Part shown: one piece after another, positions 1 to 13,655 of the stretch
Layout of the letters: every line of letters begins with the position of its first letter
Numbering within the stretch: the stretch's first letter is position 1
From: Physcomitrium patens
Lineage: Eukaryota > Streptophyta > Bryopsida > Funariales > Funariaceae
Reading direction: 5' to 3'
Assembly (NCBI RefSeq): GCF_000002425.4
Contig: NC_037273.1
Span: forward strand, 10,589,963 to 10,653,962
Length of the DNA: 64,000 nt
Notes under the pieces: model-generated
Told to the model about the DNA's origin: nothing
Database searches by the model: none
The model's input: the letters and a program-made list of their open reading frames with translations, nothing else
Position numbers and translations under genes: made by a program

Positions 1-660
1 TCACCCGGCCATTCCAGCACAGCGACGCTGCCACACTCCGCATCTAGCTCCGAGGCATCAAAACCCAACGGCTGTGCACCACGATTCCACAACCCCCCCG
101 CACCTCGTTAGCTGCTACCCACAAAATTTTCTTCTTCTTCAACCTGGAATGCGAGATTTGCAGACCTACCCCGCGAAGCTTCCAAGGTTTCTAGCTTGTA
201 AGTCATAGTGGGGCCACTCGAACGCGCGTGCCATCCCCAAACTGGTACGGTTCACCTATCTTCTTGCCAGGCTTCACCACATCGTCCCCGTCCAGGCTGT
301 GGGCTACAAACCGACAGTTCTCAATTGGATTCCGATTTTGCTCCTTTCTGAGTCGAGATGCTGTGGTGAGCTGCTGCTTCGCCCCGCGCCACCTCGCGAA
401 CGAGACATTGAAGCCCGTCAGGGAAAGGAAGAGCCCGCGCGGCGCTTTCCCAGGATGGATCAAAATCACTTGCTCCTCTTCATTACGACTGTGGCACTCG
501 TTGTGTCCTGCTGCATGCCAACGTCTCCATTCACGATGTAACCCCCCCCCCCCCCCCCGAACTCAGTTTGCTTCCGGTGTGAATGCGGGGCTACCAAGGG
601 AATTTGAAATCCCTTGTGGACCAAAAAGTAACGGGAGATATATTGGGTTATTGGAAAGTT
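1..660. other. GC-richer host-like edge sequence, no gene assigned
   Basis: This stretch is clearly less AT-rich than the next 21 kb and matches no repeat elsewhere in the window. It carries overlapping open frames on both strands, the longest 144 codons on the plus strand, but none shows a domain, signal peptide or splice-supported structure. Composition fits the end, leader or promoter of a host gene lying to the left. The change to AT-rich sequence near 660 is sharp. Confidence 0.35.
542..558. repeat. C17 homopolymer
   Basis: Seventeen uninterrupted cytosines (guanines on the other strand) inside the GC-richer edge block. A G-run this long is unusual in so AT-rich a region and is prone to length change and to assembly error. 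Confidence 0.9.
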
Positions 661-1092
661 AAAGTATTATTGAGATTCCAAGAGCAAATACCCCCAACTA
701 TATGTAGGTGTTTACATTTGCACACGTATTCAAGCAGATATCGTGCACTACACTAATTCCCGTATGAGAGTTACTTTGTGAGGGTAAATTTTGGTTTTTT
801 TAATACAACATTACAAAACTAGTATTATTGGTCATGTGTATTGAATTTGAAAAGATGTGTCACTGCCGTACATTTTAAATATTACTTTAAATGTTTATGA
901 TAAAATTTTAAAGAAATGATCTTAGTTTCAAATTTTATTTTCTTCAAAAAAGAGCAATAACAAAAATAAATAAATAAATTATGCATGTGTTTATATATTT
1001 TTTCAATGTCTAATAGTATATTAACATTATGAATTAAAAATCTAATATATGTCATAGATTGATTAAATAAGTTTGATATTTAAACTTAAACT

Positions 1093-1139
1093 TTACATGT
1101 TATAATATACATGAATGGAATGTATATTATAACATGTAA
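1093..1139. repeat. Perfect 20-bp inverted repeat with 7-nt loop
   Basis: Positions 1093-1112 are an exact reverse complement of 1120-1139, separated by GAATGGA. The arms are AT-rich but not simple TA repeat: they contain ACATGT and alternating TATAATATAC. Such a stem could be a relic of a foldback or MITE element or a short RNA hairpin. Sequence alone does not decide. Confidence 0.85.
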
Positions 1140-1852
1140 TGGAATCACACAAAAGATACCATATGATTAACTTTTAGAAAACAGTGCATATTTATTTTAA
1201 AATTTGAAATAAAATTTCTATTGTAATGAAGCATTGAGTAAAGTAACTCTAAAAACCATATTTTGAGAAAGTAAACACAAAAAAACTTAATCAATTTGTT
1301 TATGGAAAATTTTACTATTCCTCAATATAAATATATTACAAATACAGGATTAAAATTTTGTTATTTAATCAAGTAAATGAAAATTTTATAGTATTGCAAT
1401 CTTTTTGAAAATACTTGTCATAATCATAACACATCTTTTTCCAATAAAGTTATTTGTATATATCCTTAAATGACTATTTTATTGATAGAAAGATAAAACT
1501 AATGTCTTAAAACTTAAGAATTATTATTTAGAGATTACAAGTTTTTTCTACAGACAACAATTTATATTCAAATAGTATTATTCTAAAAAACTAAATCAAT
1601 TCTACAAGAACTTTTTGTAAGCAGCATTATATAATTTGTAAAAAGAAATTTTAAATTCTCTTTCTTAATAAATTAATGTTATCTTCAATAGAAACAAAAC
1701 TACTTATTATGTTTTATTCACTTCTAAATTTTATATATATAAAGGAATTAAATGTTTTTATACTTTAATCAAATATCATGACTGTATTTCATATTAAATA
1801 TAACAAAATAATGTTGTCTAATGTACAATACATAAATAGTATGTACAAATAG

Positions 1853-1855
<3 letters not shown>

Positions 1856-1886
<31 letters not shown>
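1856..1886. repeat. TA dinucleotide microsatellite
   Basis: About 31 bp of uninterrupted alternating T and A. Confidence 0.9.
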
Positions 1887-1893
<7 letters not shown>

Positions 1894-3189
1894 CACAAAT
1901 AGATGGATGTTAAAAAGTACCTAAAAAAATTGAAAGTTTTTTTTAAAAATAGTTATAAAGTTACTTCTAAAAATAATATTGACAAAATTATCATACAATC
2001 ATATATTTTATCTAAGATAAAACTAATTAAAAACCTTCTAATAAAATAGTTATCCATATTCAAAATAATGTGATATTATTTAATATTATTATTACTTGTG
2101 TTAATTCTATTATTAGATATATTATCATAAAAAGTATAATTTTTGAAGAAATTATATGTTTTATAATTTTAAAATACTTGTTTTTCTTCCTAAAGATAAT
2201 TAAATAAGAAATATATCTTAAATATATAAATTTTAATTAGTTGTTTATTAGAATAAAGATAATTGTTCATATTGCGAAATATAGAGCTTTGATGGTTGTA
2301 GAAGTAAGAACTAATTCTCATCAAAATTAAGCTTCTAACATATTCTAAATATATGACGAGTATTAAGATGTATTCAAAAAAATATAGATAGCTTATTTAA
2401 ATATTTTCCTTTTAATTGAAGAACTAAACTTTTATAAAACTATAAAATGATTTTAAAAAAATTAACCTGGATTATATAGGATCCTTAGCTTTTTCATTTA
2501 TCTTCATGTATCTTATTGATTTATAATATATTTAAGTAATGAAGTAAATGTAATCTTTATTAATCAACAATCTTTATAAATATCTGCCAATAAATACACA
2601 ACTATGCTATGATTTTTAATTTTTAATTTAAAGATTGTATTAGTTATAGTAATAAGTAATTTCTATGCTTTCATTTGCACAATACTTTTTGGACTCATTA
2701 TTATTAAAATGATGGGCAAGCCAAAGAATTATTAGCAAAACCTAATAAAACAAAAATCTACATCCAATTTTATTTAGTAATTGAGCATTTTTATTTTTAA
2801 AATTTCTACTAAGCTTGTTGGAAGCACTAAAATCTTTAAATAAGCATTAGTTGACAATGCAAAGAAGCAAACATGTTGTAAATAGACTTCACAAGATACA
2901 ACAAAAAATATCAATATTATTTGCCTTTCAACTTAATATACCTTTTTTATATATATTAAAGACAAATCAATAAATCAATCTAATTTTATTATTATTATTT
3001 TATTACTATCAATATTATTATTTTTATATAATAAAAAAATAAGAAATATGATTTTTGTAATATCATTTAATTACTAGAAATTATTTAATCATTATTCTTA
3101 AATACAAAGTTTTGATTTGATTTTATTTTTCATTTAAATTATTGATATTAGAAAAATCAAAGTTTTAGTACTTTCTATTTAATTGTACT

Positions 3190-3745
3190 TATCATAGACA
3201 TACATATTTACTCCAATATTTATCTGTATGATTAAATAAAAGTATATAAAAATAAATTTATTTCATAATATTTTCTACAAAAGCTTCTTAAAAGCTTTAT
3301 AGATGTTGCTTTGACATTACATGTATTTGTAGTTGATTGATAGGTTAGATACTTGATCAACAAGTTAATCACGTGTTGATAGCTTGTGGAACAAGCTAAC
3401 TATATGGCATACATATAAGAAACTTGTCTTGCAAGTTAAAATATATGTCTTGTAAATTCAACATGTTTTAGAGGTCGTATAGAATACTGCCATGTAGTTC
3501 TTAATTAAGAATATATATGGAGGCAAGAGTGAAGCCTTCTTTACTCTTATGAATGCTTTTCAAGTCTTTAGTCTTATTTCAAGTCTTTTTAGTCTTTAGT
3601 CTTGTTTCAAATCTTTCTAGTCCTTTTGTCTTTGGCAATAGCCATTCTAGTTTAATACTATACTATCTTTGAATGACTTTCTAGTTCTTTTAAGAAACAT
3701 AGAGTACATTAAAGATTTCTATCTTCAAACTTCATGTCTTTGATA
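3190..3745 (+). repeat. 5' LTR of the old chromovirus
   Basis: Collinear over its whole length with the young LTR at 51,216-51,776 and with the 3' copy at 9,588-10,171. It is followed by a leader resembling that of the young element, including a decayed version of the putative priming site. Confidence 0.85.
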
Positions 3746-3940
3746 GTTTAACAAGAGTGCTAAATTTTTGTTCTTGTTTTGTTTAAAAATGAGTGGATTA
3801 TTCCACTTCCATTGTTGTATTTTGAAGTTAGTAGATTATCCACTTTTAAACAAATTATTTATTTTTCTAAGACTAATTTTTTTCTTTAAGAGAGCAAATT
3901 ATCCCTCTTTCTAAAAAACTTCATTTGATATTAGAGGTTG

Positions 3941-4489
3941 TGTCATAGACATACATATTTATCTTGATAATTATCTAGATAATAAGAATAGATAGAAGTA
4001 AGTCAAAGTAGATAAATATGATAAGATCTTGTCGATAGCTTCCTAGAAGCTTCATAGACATTTCTTTGCATTTATACATGTCTATAGGTGATTGGTATGT
4101 TGAAAACTTGGCCAATAAGGAGGCCACATGTTGACATGTTGATCACTTATAGTACAAATTGGACATATGGCACACCCCTAGAAAACTTACCTTGCAAATT
4201 AGACATGTGTCTTGCGAGTTGAATGCATATTAGAAGTCTTATAGCATGTCGCCACATAGTTCTTACTTAAGTAGTATATATAGAGGCAAGAGTGAGGCCT
4301 TTCTCACTCTTGTCAATTCCTTTCTTGCTTCTAGTCTAGTTTCAAGAGTCTCAAGTTTTCTTGTCTTTTGACAATAAGCCATTCTAGTTTCTTTTAAATA
4401 TACGTACTTGCTTATTTTTATTTTGTCATTTTTTCTTTGTCACTGATTTCATTGGTTTATGTATCATCTTCTAGTTCATGTCCATAATA
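3941..4489 (+). repeat. Solo chromovirus LTR nested in the old element's leader
   Basis: A 549-bp LTR of the same family, starting TGTCATAG and flanked on both sides by the 5-bp duplication GGTTG (3936-3940 and 4490-4494). No internal region accompanies it, so it is a solo LTR left by LTR-LTR recombination. It looks less decayed than its host element: for instance the ACTCTTGTCAA block is preserved. Confidence 0.9.
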
Positions 4490-4509
4490 GGTTGTGAATT
4501 ACCATCTTC

Positions 4510-5560
4510 TAATTTGACTTGTGGATTTGTTAAGTTGTTTGAAATGAAAGAAAAAATCATAGATGCTACACTTGGGAGAAGTAAAAAAAAGATTTGTAAC
4601 TATTATAGATCTTCATGAATTTGTGAATATTTTTAGGGAAGAAATTTCATATATTACTAATGTCAACTACAAAAATACTAATCCCACATTATAGAAGAAG
4701 TTCAAAAACCATGTCAAAAAGTTGTGCAATTAGAAGAAGTAAGTAGATTAACCTTACAACCAAATCCATGAAGTTTTGCTTCTACAAATATAATAGGGAT
4801 ACAAATTAATATGCTGAATAAGTTTGATGGAATAAGATCAAAAGTTTGAGGATTTTTGCAATAAGTCAAGCTTTATCTAAAGTTACAGCTCTTCGAATAT
4901 CTTGATGGATTTACTCAAGTTAGATTCATAGGCGCACTTCTATCTGGAAGTGCTCTTTCTTATTTTGTATTTTTAGTGAAAAAAATTCATGACTTTTTTA
5001 TGATTTGAATTTATTTCTAGAAGTATTTATGGCTACATTTAGTGATAGTAATTATAAAAGAGTAGGAAAAGCTAATCTCTTATTTTTACAAAAAAGATCT
5101 CAATGAGCTACCATATGTATTATTAAATTTTAAAATTTTGCTTCCAACATGGATTGAAATGACAAAGCCCTCATCAATCAATTTTGATATGGATTGAAGG
5201 ATAATGTCAAAGATTTATTATTGAAAATGCCAAAAGCAAAATCTTTAGAATAATTTATTGCATACAACAATCGATTATTTGAAAGACATTAAGAATAAAG
5301 ATTTGGTTGGAGATGAACAACTCAAGTAATAATTGCAGCTTCTAAGTTTTTAAAAACTTGTTTATCAAGACTAGAATAAATACAAATTAATATGATATAT
5401 TTAAAATTCTTTATTAAATAAGAAAAGATTTAATATTATTAAAAGGGTTTGTACTTATATTATGGAGAAACTAAGTACACTACTCAACATTATCCAAAGA
5501 AGCAATGCAATCATAAAATGATTGCCAATGAAGATAATATTTTAAAAAACAAGTTTTTTT
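4510..5560 (+). mobile_element. gag remnant of the old chromovirus
   Basis: Decayed counterpart of the gag region of the young element, alignable from the start of gag to the zinc-knuckle area near 5.46-5.50 kb. It is broken many times and cannot be functional. Confidence 0.75.
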
Positions 5561-8500
5561 AATTACAATAGGAATTGTGCAGCTAGAATTATATGCAATA
5601 CCTAATAAAGGTTATATTCTCTCCTCAAATTCCTTGCCTTATTTTACGATAGATATGTATTTAGGATCTAAAAATCACAAAGTCCTTGCATTATTAGATT
5701 TAGAAGCCTTTGCCTATTTTATAGATAAAAACTTTGTCAAGAAACAAAAAATATCTTTAGTCAAGAAATCTAAACCCATACATGTAGAAGTCATAGATGG
5801 TTGTTTGTTGTCTTTTGGAGATTTTATTCATGAGACTATTCTTTTAGATGTAACAATTAAAGATCATAATAATATGATAATATTTAATATGATAAGATCT
5901 TTCTCTAATCCAATTATTTTAGAATTATTATAGTTAAAAAAAACATAATATTTAGAAAAATTAGATTTCTTGTAACCTTAATTTTTTTTATAGTTTAATC
6001 CAAAATTTCAATAATGAAATAAAAATAGATAAGCCTAATACATCTAAAACTTTGATAGTAGATGCAAGAGCTTTCATTCATGCAACTAAAAAAGAATCAT
6101 CTTTTGCTATAATTGCCACATCCATTTATAATGGTAAAAAGACATCAAATGGTATTCTTAGCTAATATCAAGATTTTAAAGATATTTTTATAAAGAAAAA
6201 TATAAATATTCTTTGAAAGCATTGATCCTATGCTTATTCAATTGATCTATAAGAAAGAGCTCAACCTCCATTTGCACTAATCTATAACTTATTACAAAAT
6301 GAATTAGGTCCATTAAAACAACATATTAATAAGAACTTGGCTAAGAACTTCATATGCCATTCAAAATCCTCAAAAGGAGTTTTTATCTTATTTATAAAAA
6401 AAAAAAAGATGGATCTTTGTAAATGCATGTAGACTATCAAGGACTTAACAAGATGGCTATGAAAAATAGGTATCTCTTGTCTTTGATTTCAAGACTTCTT
6501 AACTAATTTAATTAAATGAAGATCTATATAAAAATAGATCTATAAGGAACATACAACTTGGTTTGCATCAAAGAAGGAGATGAGTGAAAGATTGCTTTTC
6601 AAACTAGGTATAGACATTTAAAATATAATATCATAGCTTTTTGACTCATAAATGCACCAACTACTTTTTAATATTTCATAAACAATGTCTTCTGTGAGTT
6701 TTTTTATGATTTTATTTTCTGTTATTTAGATGACATTCTAATCTATTCTAAGAATAGAAAAAAATATAAACTTTATATTCATCATATATTACAAAAATTA
6801 AGAGATAAAAAATTATATGCAAATCTAAAAAAATGTATATTCTATACTACTTAAGTTGATTTCCTAGCATACATTATTTCTAATGAAGGATTAATGATGG
6901 ATCCTAAAAAGGTCCAAACTATCATGGATTGAAAGGCCTCAAAAACAATAAAAAAATATGCAATGTTTTTTGAGATTTGCCAATTATTATTGAATCTTCA
7001 TCAAGAATTTTTTTCAAGTTACAGCTCTTTTTATATATCTAATATATAAAAACAAACTTCAGTAGAGTAAAGAAGCTAAAATATCTTTTGAAGCCTTAAA
7101 GACAACATTTATTTTTGCACCAATTTTATATTGTGTTGATTTTTTTAAGACATTCTTTATAGAAACAGATGAATCAAACTTTACTATAGATGCTATCTAA
7201 TCATAAATGGGAGCAAATGATAAGTTCTATTTGATATCTTTTTATTCCAATTTTTTTTCAATAGCCAAGAAACTTAACTACAAGATTTATGACAAAGAGC
7301 TTCTTGCAATTATAGATTTATTTTAAGAATGATGTCATTATTTGGAAGGTTCTTTTAATCTACTTATTGTGTATATAAATTACAAGATCCTTGAGTACTT
7401 CGTGTTGGAACATGTTTTGAATTGTTACCAAGTTTATTAGAACATGTCTTTATCAAGATTTGATTATAAGATTACTTATATATCTAAAAAGTAATAAGGT
7501 TTATTAAATCTCTTTTCTAGACATTCTTATCTTGCACCCAAAAAATAGATGTAGCTTTTGATTCATAAAAAAACTATTTCTTAAAGCCAAATCATTTTCA
7601 ACTTTGAGTAATAAAATCAACATTAATTGTTGATTCAAACTTACTTAAGCAAATTCAATCAAGTGTATCTTTTAATCTTCTTGTTCATGATATTAAGAAT
7701 AATTCTTTAAAGTCTAGTAATACTTCCAAGTTTTAGTTCAAAAATAATCTATTCAACTTGAAGGAACAATTATACATTTCAAAAGGCAAAGCACAATTAT
7801 GTATTCTTCAAGTTTTTCATTACTTTCTAGTAGCTAGAAAAATTAGGTTTAATAAGACTTTAGAGTTAATATCTACAGATTTTTGGTGTATTCAAATTTG
7901 AAAAAAAATTAAAGACTTTATACAATCATGTGATATTTATTCAAGATCCAAAACTCCTTGTCATTGATGTTATGGACTTCTTAATCATTACCTATTCTAA
8001 AAAAATCATAGTCTTTTAACTCTATGGATTTTATCACAAATCTTTCAATCTTAAGTTTGTATGATTTTATATTCATGATAGTAGATCATTTTATTAAGAT
8101 GGCATATTTTGTACCATGTACAAAATCTATCACAAATAAAAAAATAGTTAAGTTTTTTTTTGACATCTATCGCTATCATAGATTCCACATGGATATAATA
8201 TTGGATAGAGGGACTCAATTTATATTAAGATTTTGGAAAGTACTTTTTAAAATATTAAAGGTGGATATAAAGCTCTCTTCAATTTTTCATCCTCAAGCTA
8301 ATGGATAAACAAAATAAGTGAATTACATTTTGAAGTAATATTTGAAGTATACTATCAATTATCATTAAAATAACTATTCAATGAACATCTTTCTTTGCCA
8401 ATTATGAATATCATCTATGACTTGATATTTTTAACTTTTCAAAAATTGATAATCTTGTGGCAAAAGATTTGACAAATCATTTCTTAGAGCTATATGCAAT

Positions 8501-9010
8501 AATGAAGGTACAGTTTAAATGAACTCAAGAACAACAAAATATCATTACAAATATCTATTGTAAGAAATAACTACAATTCAATGTGGGTGACAAGATATGA
8601 TTATTCCATTATAATATGAAGGCTCTCTGTTTTTGCTACAAGTTAGATTACTGTAGACTTGAACTTTTTCTTATTTGTGAACAAGTCAATCATATTGCTT
8701 ATTGATTATATCTACAAGAATCTATGAAGACCTATCTTGTACTCTATGTATTTCTTTTTGAGCCATATAGGATAGTGAATATCTTAAGAAGAAGATAAAT
8801 GCCACTTCTTTCCATAGAAGTAGATAATAATCAAGAATTTGAAGTGGAAGAAGTCTTAGATTCAAAGCAATCCTCAAATAGCTTGAGATATCTTATTCAT
8901 TCGTATAGATATGATATTAGTGAATGCACATGAGAGCCAACAAAGAATCTTATAAATATAGCAAAGAAAGTTGAAGCTTTTCATTGACAATATCTATTAA
9001 AATCAAAATA
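5560..9010 (+). mobile_element. pol remnant of the old chromovirus (PR-RT-RH-IN-chromodomain)
   Basis: Protease similarity lies at about 5.58-5.93 kb, reverse transcriptase and RNase H at about 6.36-7.5 kb, integrase at about 7.8-8.4 kb (readable DFITNLSILSLYDFIFMIVD core and DRGTQF), and chromodomain at about 8.8-9.0 kb. All parts align in order with the young element and are broken many times. Confidence 0.85.
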
Positions 9011-9109
9011 TAAAATAATAAATCTTTACTGTAATAGAAAGAAGATTCAAGAAAGATAACATTCTACCTTCTATCCTTATTTTTAATTTTTGTGTATTTG
9101 TGATATTAA

Positions 9110-9500
9110 ATAGATGGAGAATCAACAACCAATGGATTCAAATTAAGAATTTTTACTTGTTGACTTATTGAACGAGACATTATGATTGTAACAACCTTCA
9201 AGATGATATAATCAAAATAAAGATTTTGAAGAATAATACTTCTTTTTTTGAACAAATGGAAAAATATAATGTGTTTGGCATCACAAACTTAGAAGAAATT
9301 CTCAATATTTAGTGATTTTATTAGAAGTAAGAACATCTCTTGATAGTACTTCAAATATTTTATTTATAAGAAGTTATAAATACTTTAATAATGATTAAAT
9401 AATAGAGTAGTCTTTTTTTTATATATTTGATACTATCGATGGTTGAGAGGACCTATCAAATATATTTGAAGAGAATAAAAATCAAAGTATATGACAAATA
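9110..9500 (+). mobile_element. Remnant of the accessory ORF downstream of pol
   Basis: Collinear with the 122-codon ORF at 56,582-56,950 of the young element, beginning at the equivalent ATGGAGAATCAACAACC. It is broken, but its presence in this diverged copy shows the ORF is an old, regular part of the family. Confidence 0.75.
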
Positions 9501-9587
9501 CAATTTGTTGCATCTTGGATTTTCTCAACATATGATGACTGCTCTTTGTACTTATTCTTAGAAGAGAAGATGGGAGGGAGGAGGTAA

Positions 9588-9636
<49 letters not shown>

Positions 9637-10171
9637 AATATTTATCTGTATGATTAAATAAATGTATATAAAAATAAATTTATTTCATAATATTTTTTTA
9701 AAAAAAATCTTAAAAACTTCACAGATGCTACTTTGACTTTACATGTGTTTGTAGTTGATTGATAGGTTAGATACTTGATCAATAAGTTTTTTACATGTGT
9801 GCCACATAGTTAGCAACTTAACCAAGTGTTGGTAGCTTGCAAAATAACCTAACTATGTGACATATATATAAGAAACTTGCCTTGCAAGTTAAGATACACG
9901 TCTTATAAAGTCAACACGTTTTGAAGGTCATGTAGAATATTGCCATGTATCTCCTAATTAAGAATATATGTGGAAGCAAAAGTAAAGCCTTCTTTATTCT
10001 TATCAATACCTTTCTAGTCTACAGTCTTGTTTCAAGACTTTCTAGTGCTCTTGTCTTTAACAATAGCCATTTTACTTTAATACTATACCATCTTTGAATA
10101 AATTTTTAGTTCCTTTAAGTAACACAAGAATATATTAAAGATTTCTTTCTTGAAGCTAAATGTCCTTGATA
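9588..10171 (+). repeat. 3' LTR of the old chromovirus, with TA expansion
   Basis: Matches the 5' LTR at 3,190-3,745 but carries an expanded TA microsatellite at about 9,593-9,632 near its start, which explains its greater length (584 bp). A purine-rich tract precedes it, as in the young element. Confidence 0.85.
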
Positions 10172-10540
10172 ATATTACATTTTCTTAAGAGTTGTACTCA
10201 ACATCTTTTTAATGCCAAAAAAAACATACTAAAATCCTTAAATTTTCTAATTTTGTTTTTAAATAAACCACTCTAAAAATATTTATTTAAAAAAAATTAT
10301 GCTAAATATAAAGACAATTCTTTAGTGGCTTTTCTTGCATGGCTCTATATTCAATCAATTATTAGATTAATAAAAAAATATAAAAAATAATAATATCACA
10401 TAATTTTTGAATTATTTTATTTTAAGCTAAGGCTATAATCAATTTCTATTCTTGTATTTCTTTTTTAATCCAAAGTATTCCATAATAAACTTAATTACCA
10501 AATTTTCTTGCACTATACTTCAAAATTAGATATGACTAAA
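10172..10540. other. AT-rich spacer
   Basis: No gene seen. This may include a decayed 5' end of the Copia element that follows, but no LTR can be recognised. Confidence 0.4.
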
Positions 10541-12113
10541 AAACTTTGTTATACTATGATATAGTTAGGCATTGTTTTATTGTCTACCACTCTTGATGAA
10601 CAAAAAATATCTATTGTTATAGCTACTGTCACTAAGGTCACTTTATCAAAGTTTGCAACTTTAGTACACAAGATCTAGTCTCAACTTATTACATTGATGA
10701 ATATTATTTTGTAGAACTCGCATACACCTCTACCAAAGTAAGCTTTGTAGACTATAAAAATTGTAGTTGATATAAAGACTCAAGAGCATTGAATCACTTC
10801 ATTAAAAAAAGAGCTTGATTAGAGCTAGTAGATGCATAACACTATAAGAGGAATATAAAAATGCAGATGAAAAGATCTATAATATTGATGACGTTGGATC
10901 TTCTAATCTATAAAAAGAATTTGAGATCAATAAAACTATATAATATTCTTTATATACTTATTTTACAAAAAAACTTGATTTTAATAGATTTATTAAGTGA
11001 TGACAAACATCGTATTGTATTCAGATACAAATAGAATTTAATTTTCAATAATCTATATGATAGAATTATTTAAGCAATAAAAAATAAAGAAACTAGCTTA
11101 AGATTCTAAAAAATCAATAATTGCAACAATCTAGTGGATTCAATTAATATTATTTCTATTGAAAAGGAACTTTATACATGATACAAATAATTTTTTACCT
11201 GAATTATATTAAATTATACTATTTCACATTAATATATAGAATTACAAGACTATTACAACTTCTACCTATAAAACATATAAGTACTGACTATCTAGTTGAT
11301 AAAACATCATAAATTAAAGCATATAAGATAATCCAATTAATCTACTATAATTTAAACAAATCAATAAAAATTTCATCTCTTAGTAGATCCAAGTACTATA
11401 GAACCTTCTTAAATGAATATTCTAAAAAAAACTAAATGTATTTTATGAAGAAAAAGAAAAAATAAGACTATGTAAAATTTCAAGAATTTCAATCTTAATT
11501 AAAGAATAGAATTAGAAAACAAATTTTTTGCCTTAAAACAAATGAAGGTAAAGAGTATCTTTCTACTACATTTACTGACGACCTATTCAATTATAAGATA
11601 TGTCAACAATTTACAATGGCTTCTATCTTTTAGCGAAATAAAGTTAAGAAGAAAAGAAATCACACAATAATTAAAAGAACTCAATCTATAAGAATTATGA
11701 GCAAATGCCTTGTATTCTTTTGCATTGAATTAATCAACACTGCTAATTATCTTGTTAATATTATTTTCATAAGAACAAACATCAAAACTATATCAGAGCA
11801 AAAGTACTTGAATATCAAACCAATAGTAGATCACCTATGCATGTTTGCATCTCTAGCCTATCTATACACACCAAAAAAAAATATACCAAGCTGGAAAGTA
11901 AAAACACCAATTAGTAATTTTTGGATTATGACAATGAAAACAAGGCTTAGCATGTATTCAATCCAATCACAAATAAATTCTTCATTAGTCACAACATCAT
12001 ATTCTATAAATTACAAATCATATTTGAACTAGCTTAGTTACATATCTTTATTTTTAACAATGCAAAACACTTCTCTCCAATATGTTTCTTGGATGAAAAA
12101 AAACAATCACCAA

Positions 12114-12640
12114 TGTTACAAACATATAAATTAAACTAGATAAGAAGTACTAGATAGAAAGTAAATATAAATAGATTTGATATTATCATATGGCAAAGCT
12201 TTTTAAAAGCTTTATAGATGCATATTTGACTTTATGCATATTTATATTTGATTGATAGATTAAAAACTTAGCCAATAAATTAGATATGTGTCATTTATAT
12301 AATAGCTATGGTACAAGCTAACAATATAGCATACATATAAGATACTTGCCCTGCAAGTTAAGAAACATATCTTGTAAATTAAACTTGTATAAGAAGTCTT
12401 ATATAATGTTGTAACATAGCTCCTAGTTATATAGTATATATAAAGACAAGAATGAACTCTTCTTCATTCTTGTCAATACCTTTATAACTCTTAGTCTTAT
12501 TTCAAGAATTTCTAGCCTTCTTCTCTTTAGTAATAGCCATTCTAGTTTAATATTATATTATTATTCAGTGATCTTTTAGTCTTTTAAAGTGAAACAAGAA
12601 TATATTGAACTTTTAGTTTTATAAAATTCATGTCCTTGAT
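12114..12640 (+). repeat. Solo chromovirus LTR inside the Copia element
   Basis: A 527-bp copy of the same LTR family as those at 3.19, 3.94, 9.59, 51.2 and 57.0 kb, starting TGTTACA and ending near CCTTGAT. ACCAA lies immediately on both sides (12,109-12,113 and 12,641-12,645), consistent with a 5-bp target duplication if one terminal LTR base has been lost or is shared. It inserted into an already resident Copia. Confidence 0.85.
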
Positions 12641-13655
12641 ACCAACACTGGCACTACTACTATTACAAGACTTACTTATACAACAAATATATCAGATAGA
12701 ATTTCTAATCAATATCAATAGCCTCATTTTGTCTACATTAAGTACAAACAATAACAAAAATAATATACATGAAAAAATATATATCTCCATTGAAGAAGAA
12801 AAAATACCTATTTATACAAGATAATCTAGTACAAAGTATTTTTATAACTTCATGCTGAATACAAAATATGCCATCAAATCATAATTGTACTCAAATACTA
12901 TTATGTGATTGGAATAGAAAAATACTATTTATAAAAAAATAGAATCTATTTATTAAAATAGTCATTCATTGTTTTACTTACAAAAAAAATCTCAATTTTG
13001 GCCAAATAGGTTTTTCAAATCAAACAAGGATACAATAACAATCTTAAGAAATTTAAAGCTTATATAATAGCCACAAGTTTTGAATGCATCGACTACTTAA
13101 AAATCGTTGCTCTTGTTGTCCATTGGTCCACCATTCAAAGTATTATAACTATTGCTATATAAAAATAATAGAAATTCTTGCATCTCAATATGAAAAGTAT
13201 CTTTTGAATAAAAAAATTATTAAAAAATATGTATAAAAATATTTTTCTTCGACTTGAAAAAAACACCAAGTGTCAATGAAGTATGTCAATTGCATTGAGC
13301 TTTCTATAGACTCCATCAAGTACTTCAAGCATGGTATATAAGAATACATAGTTATCTCAAAGACCAAGCCTTCTTATAAAGTAAAGAAGATTTGAACTTA
13401 TATTTTACCATCAAAGCCTACCTCTATACTACTATTCTTCTATATGTTGACAATATCATATTCATTAATAATGATCTAGACAACCTCATAAAACTGAGGC
13501 ACAACATGATGAATACTTTCTAAATAATTGATCTTATTGCGAATCATCAAATTGACTCACTTATTGGTTTAAAATGAAAACATGCATTTAGAATGCTTTA
13601 AATTACAATATATAGTGAGTAATATAGAAATCCTTAGAGAAGTAGAAAATTAAAA

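Larger units (their letters stand above)
661..3189. other. AT-rich spacer, no gene
   Basis: I see no coding frame, tRNA or recognisable transposon domain here. It contains a perfect hairpin near 1.1 kb and a TA microsatellite near 1.87 kb. Very low CG content suggests old decayed transposon sequence, but no family can be named. Confidence 0.5.
3190..10171 (+). mobile_element. Old chromodomain Ty3/Gypsy element (chromovirus), decayed, both LTRs present
   Basis: A nearly full-length fossil of the same family as the young element at 51.2-57.6 kb. Order matches: LTR, leader, gag, protease, reverse transcriptase/RNase H, integrase, chromodomain, accessory ORF, LTR. The integrase core and the GTQF-type block are still readable. 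It is heavily broken throughout (dozens of breaks), with almost all CG dinucleotides lost. The two LTRs differ at roughly one position in six by eye, implying an old insertion, probably millions of years. Flanking 5-mers GTACT and ATATT differ only by transitions, consistent with an aged target duplication. A solo LTR is nested in its leader. Confidence 0.9.
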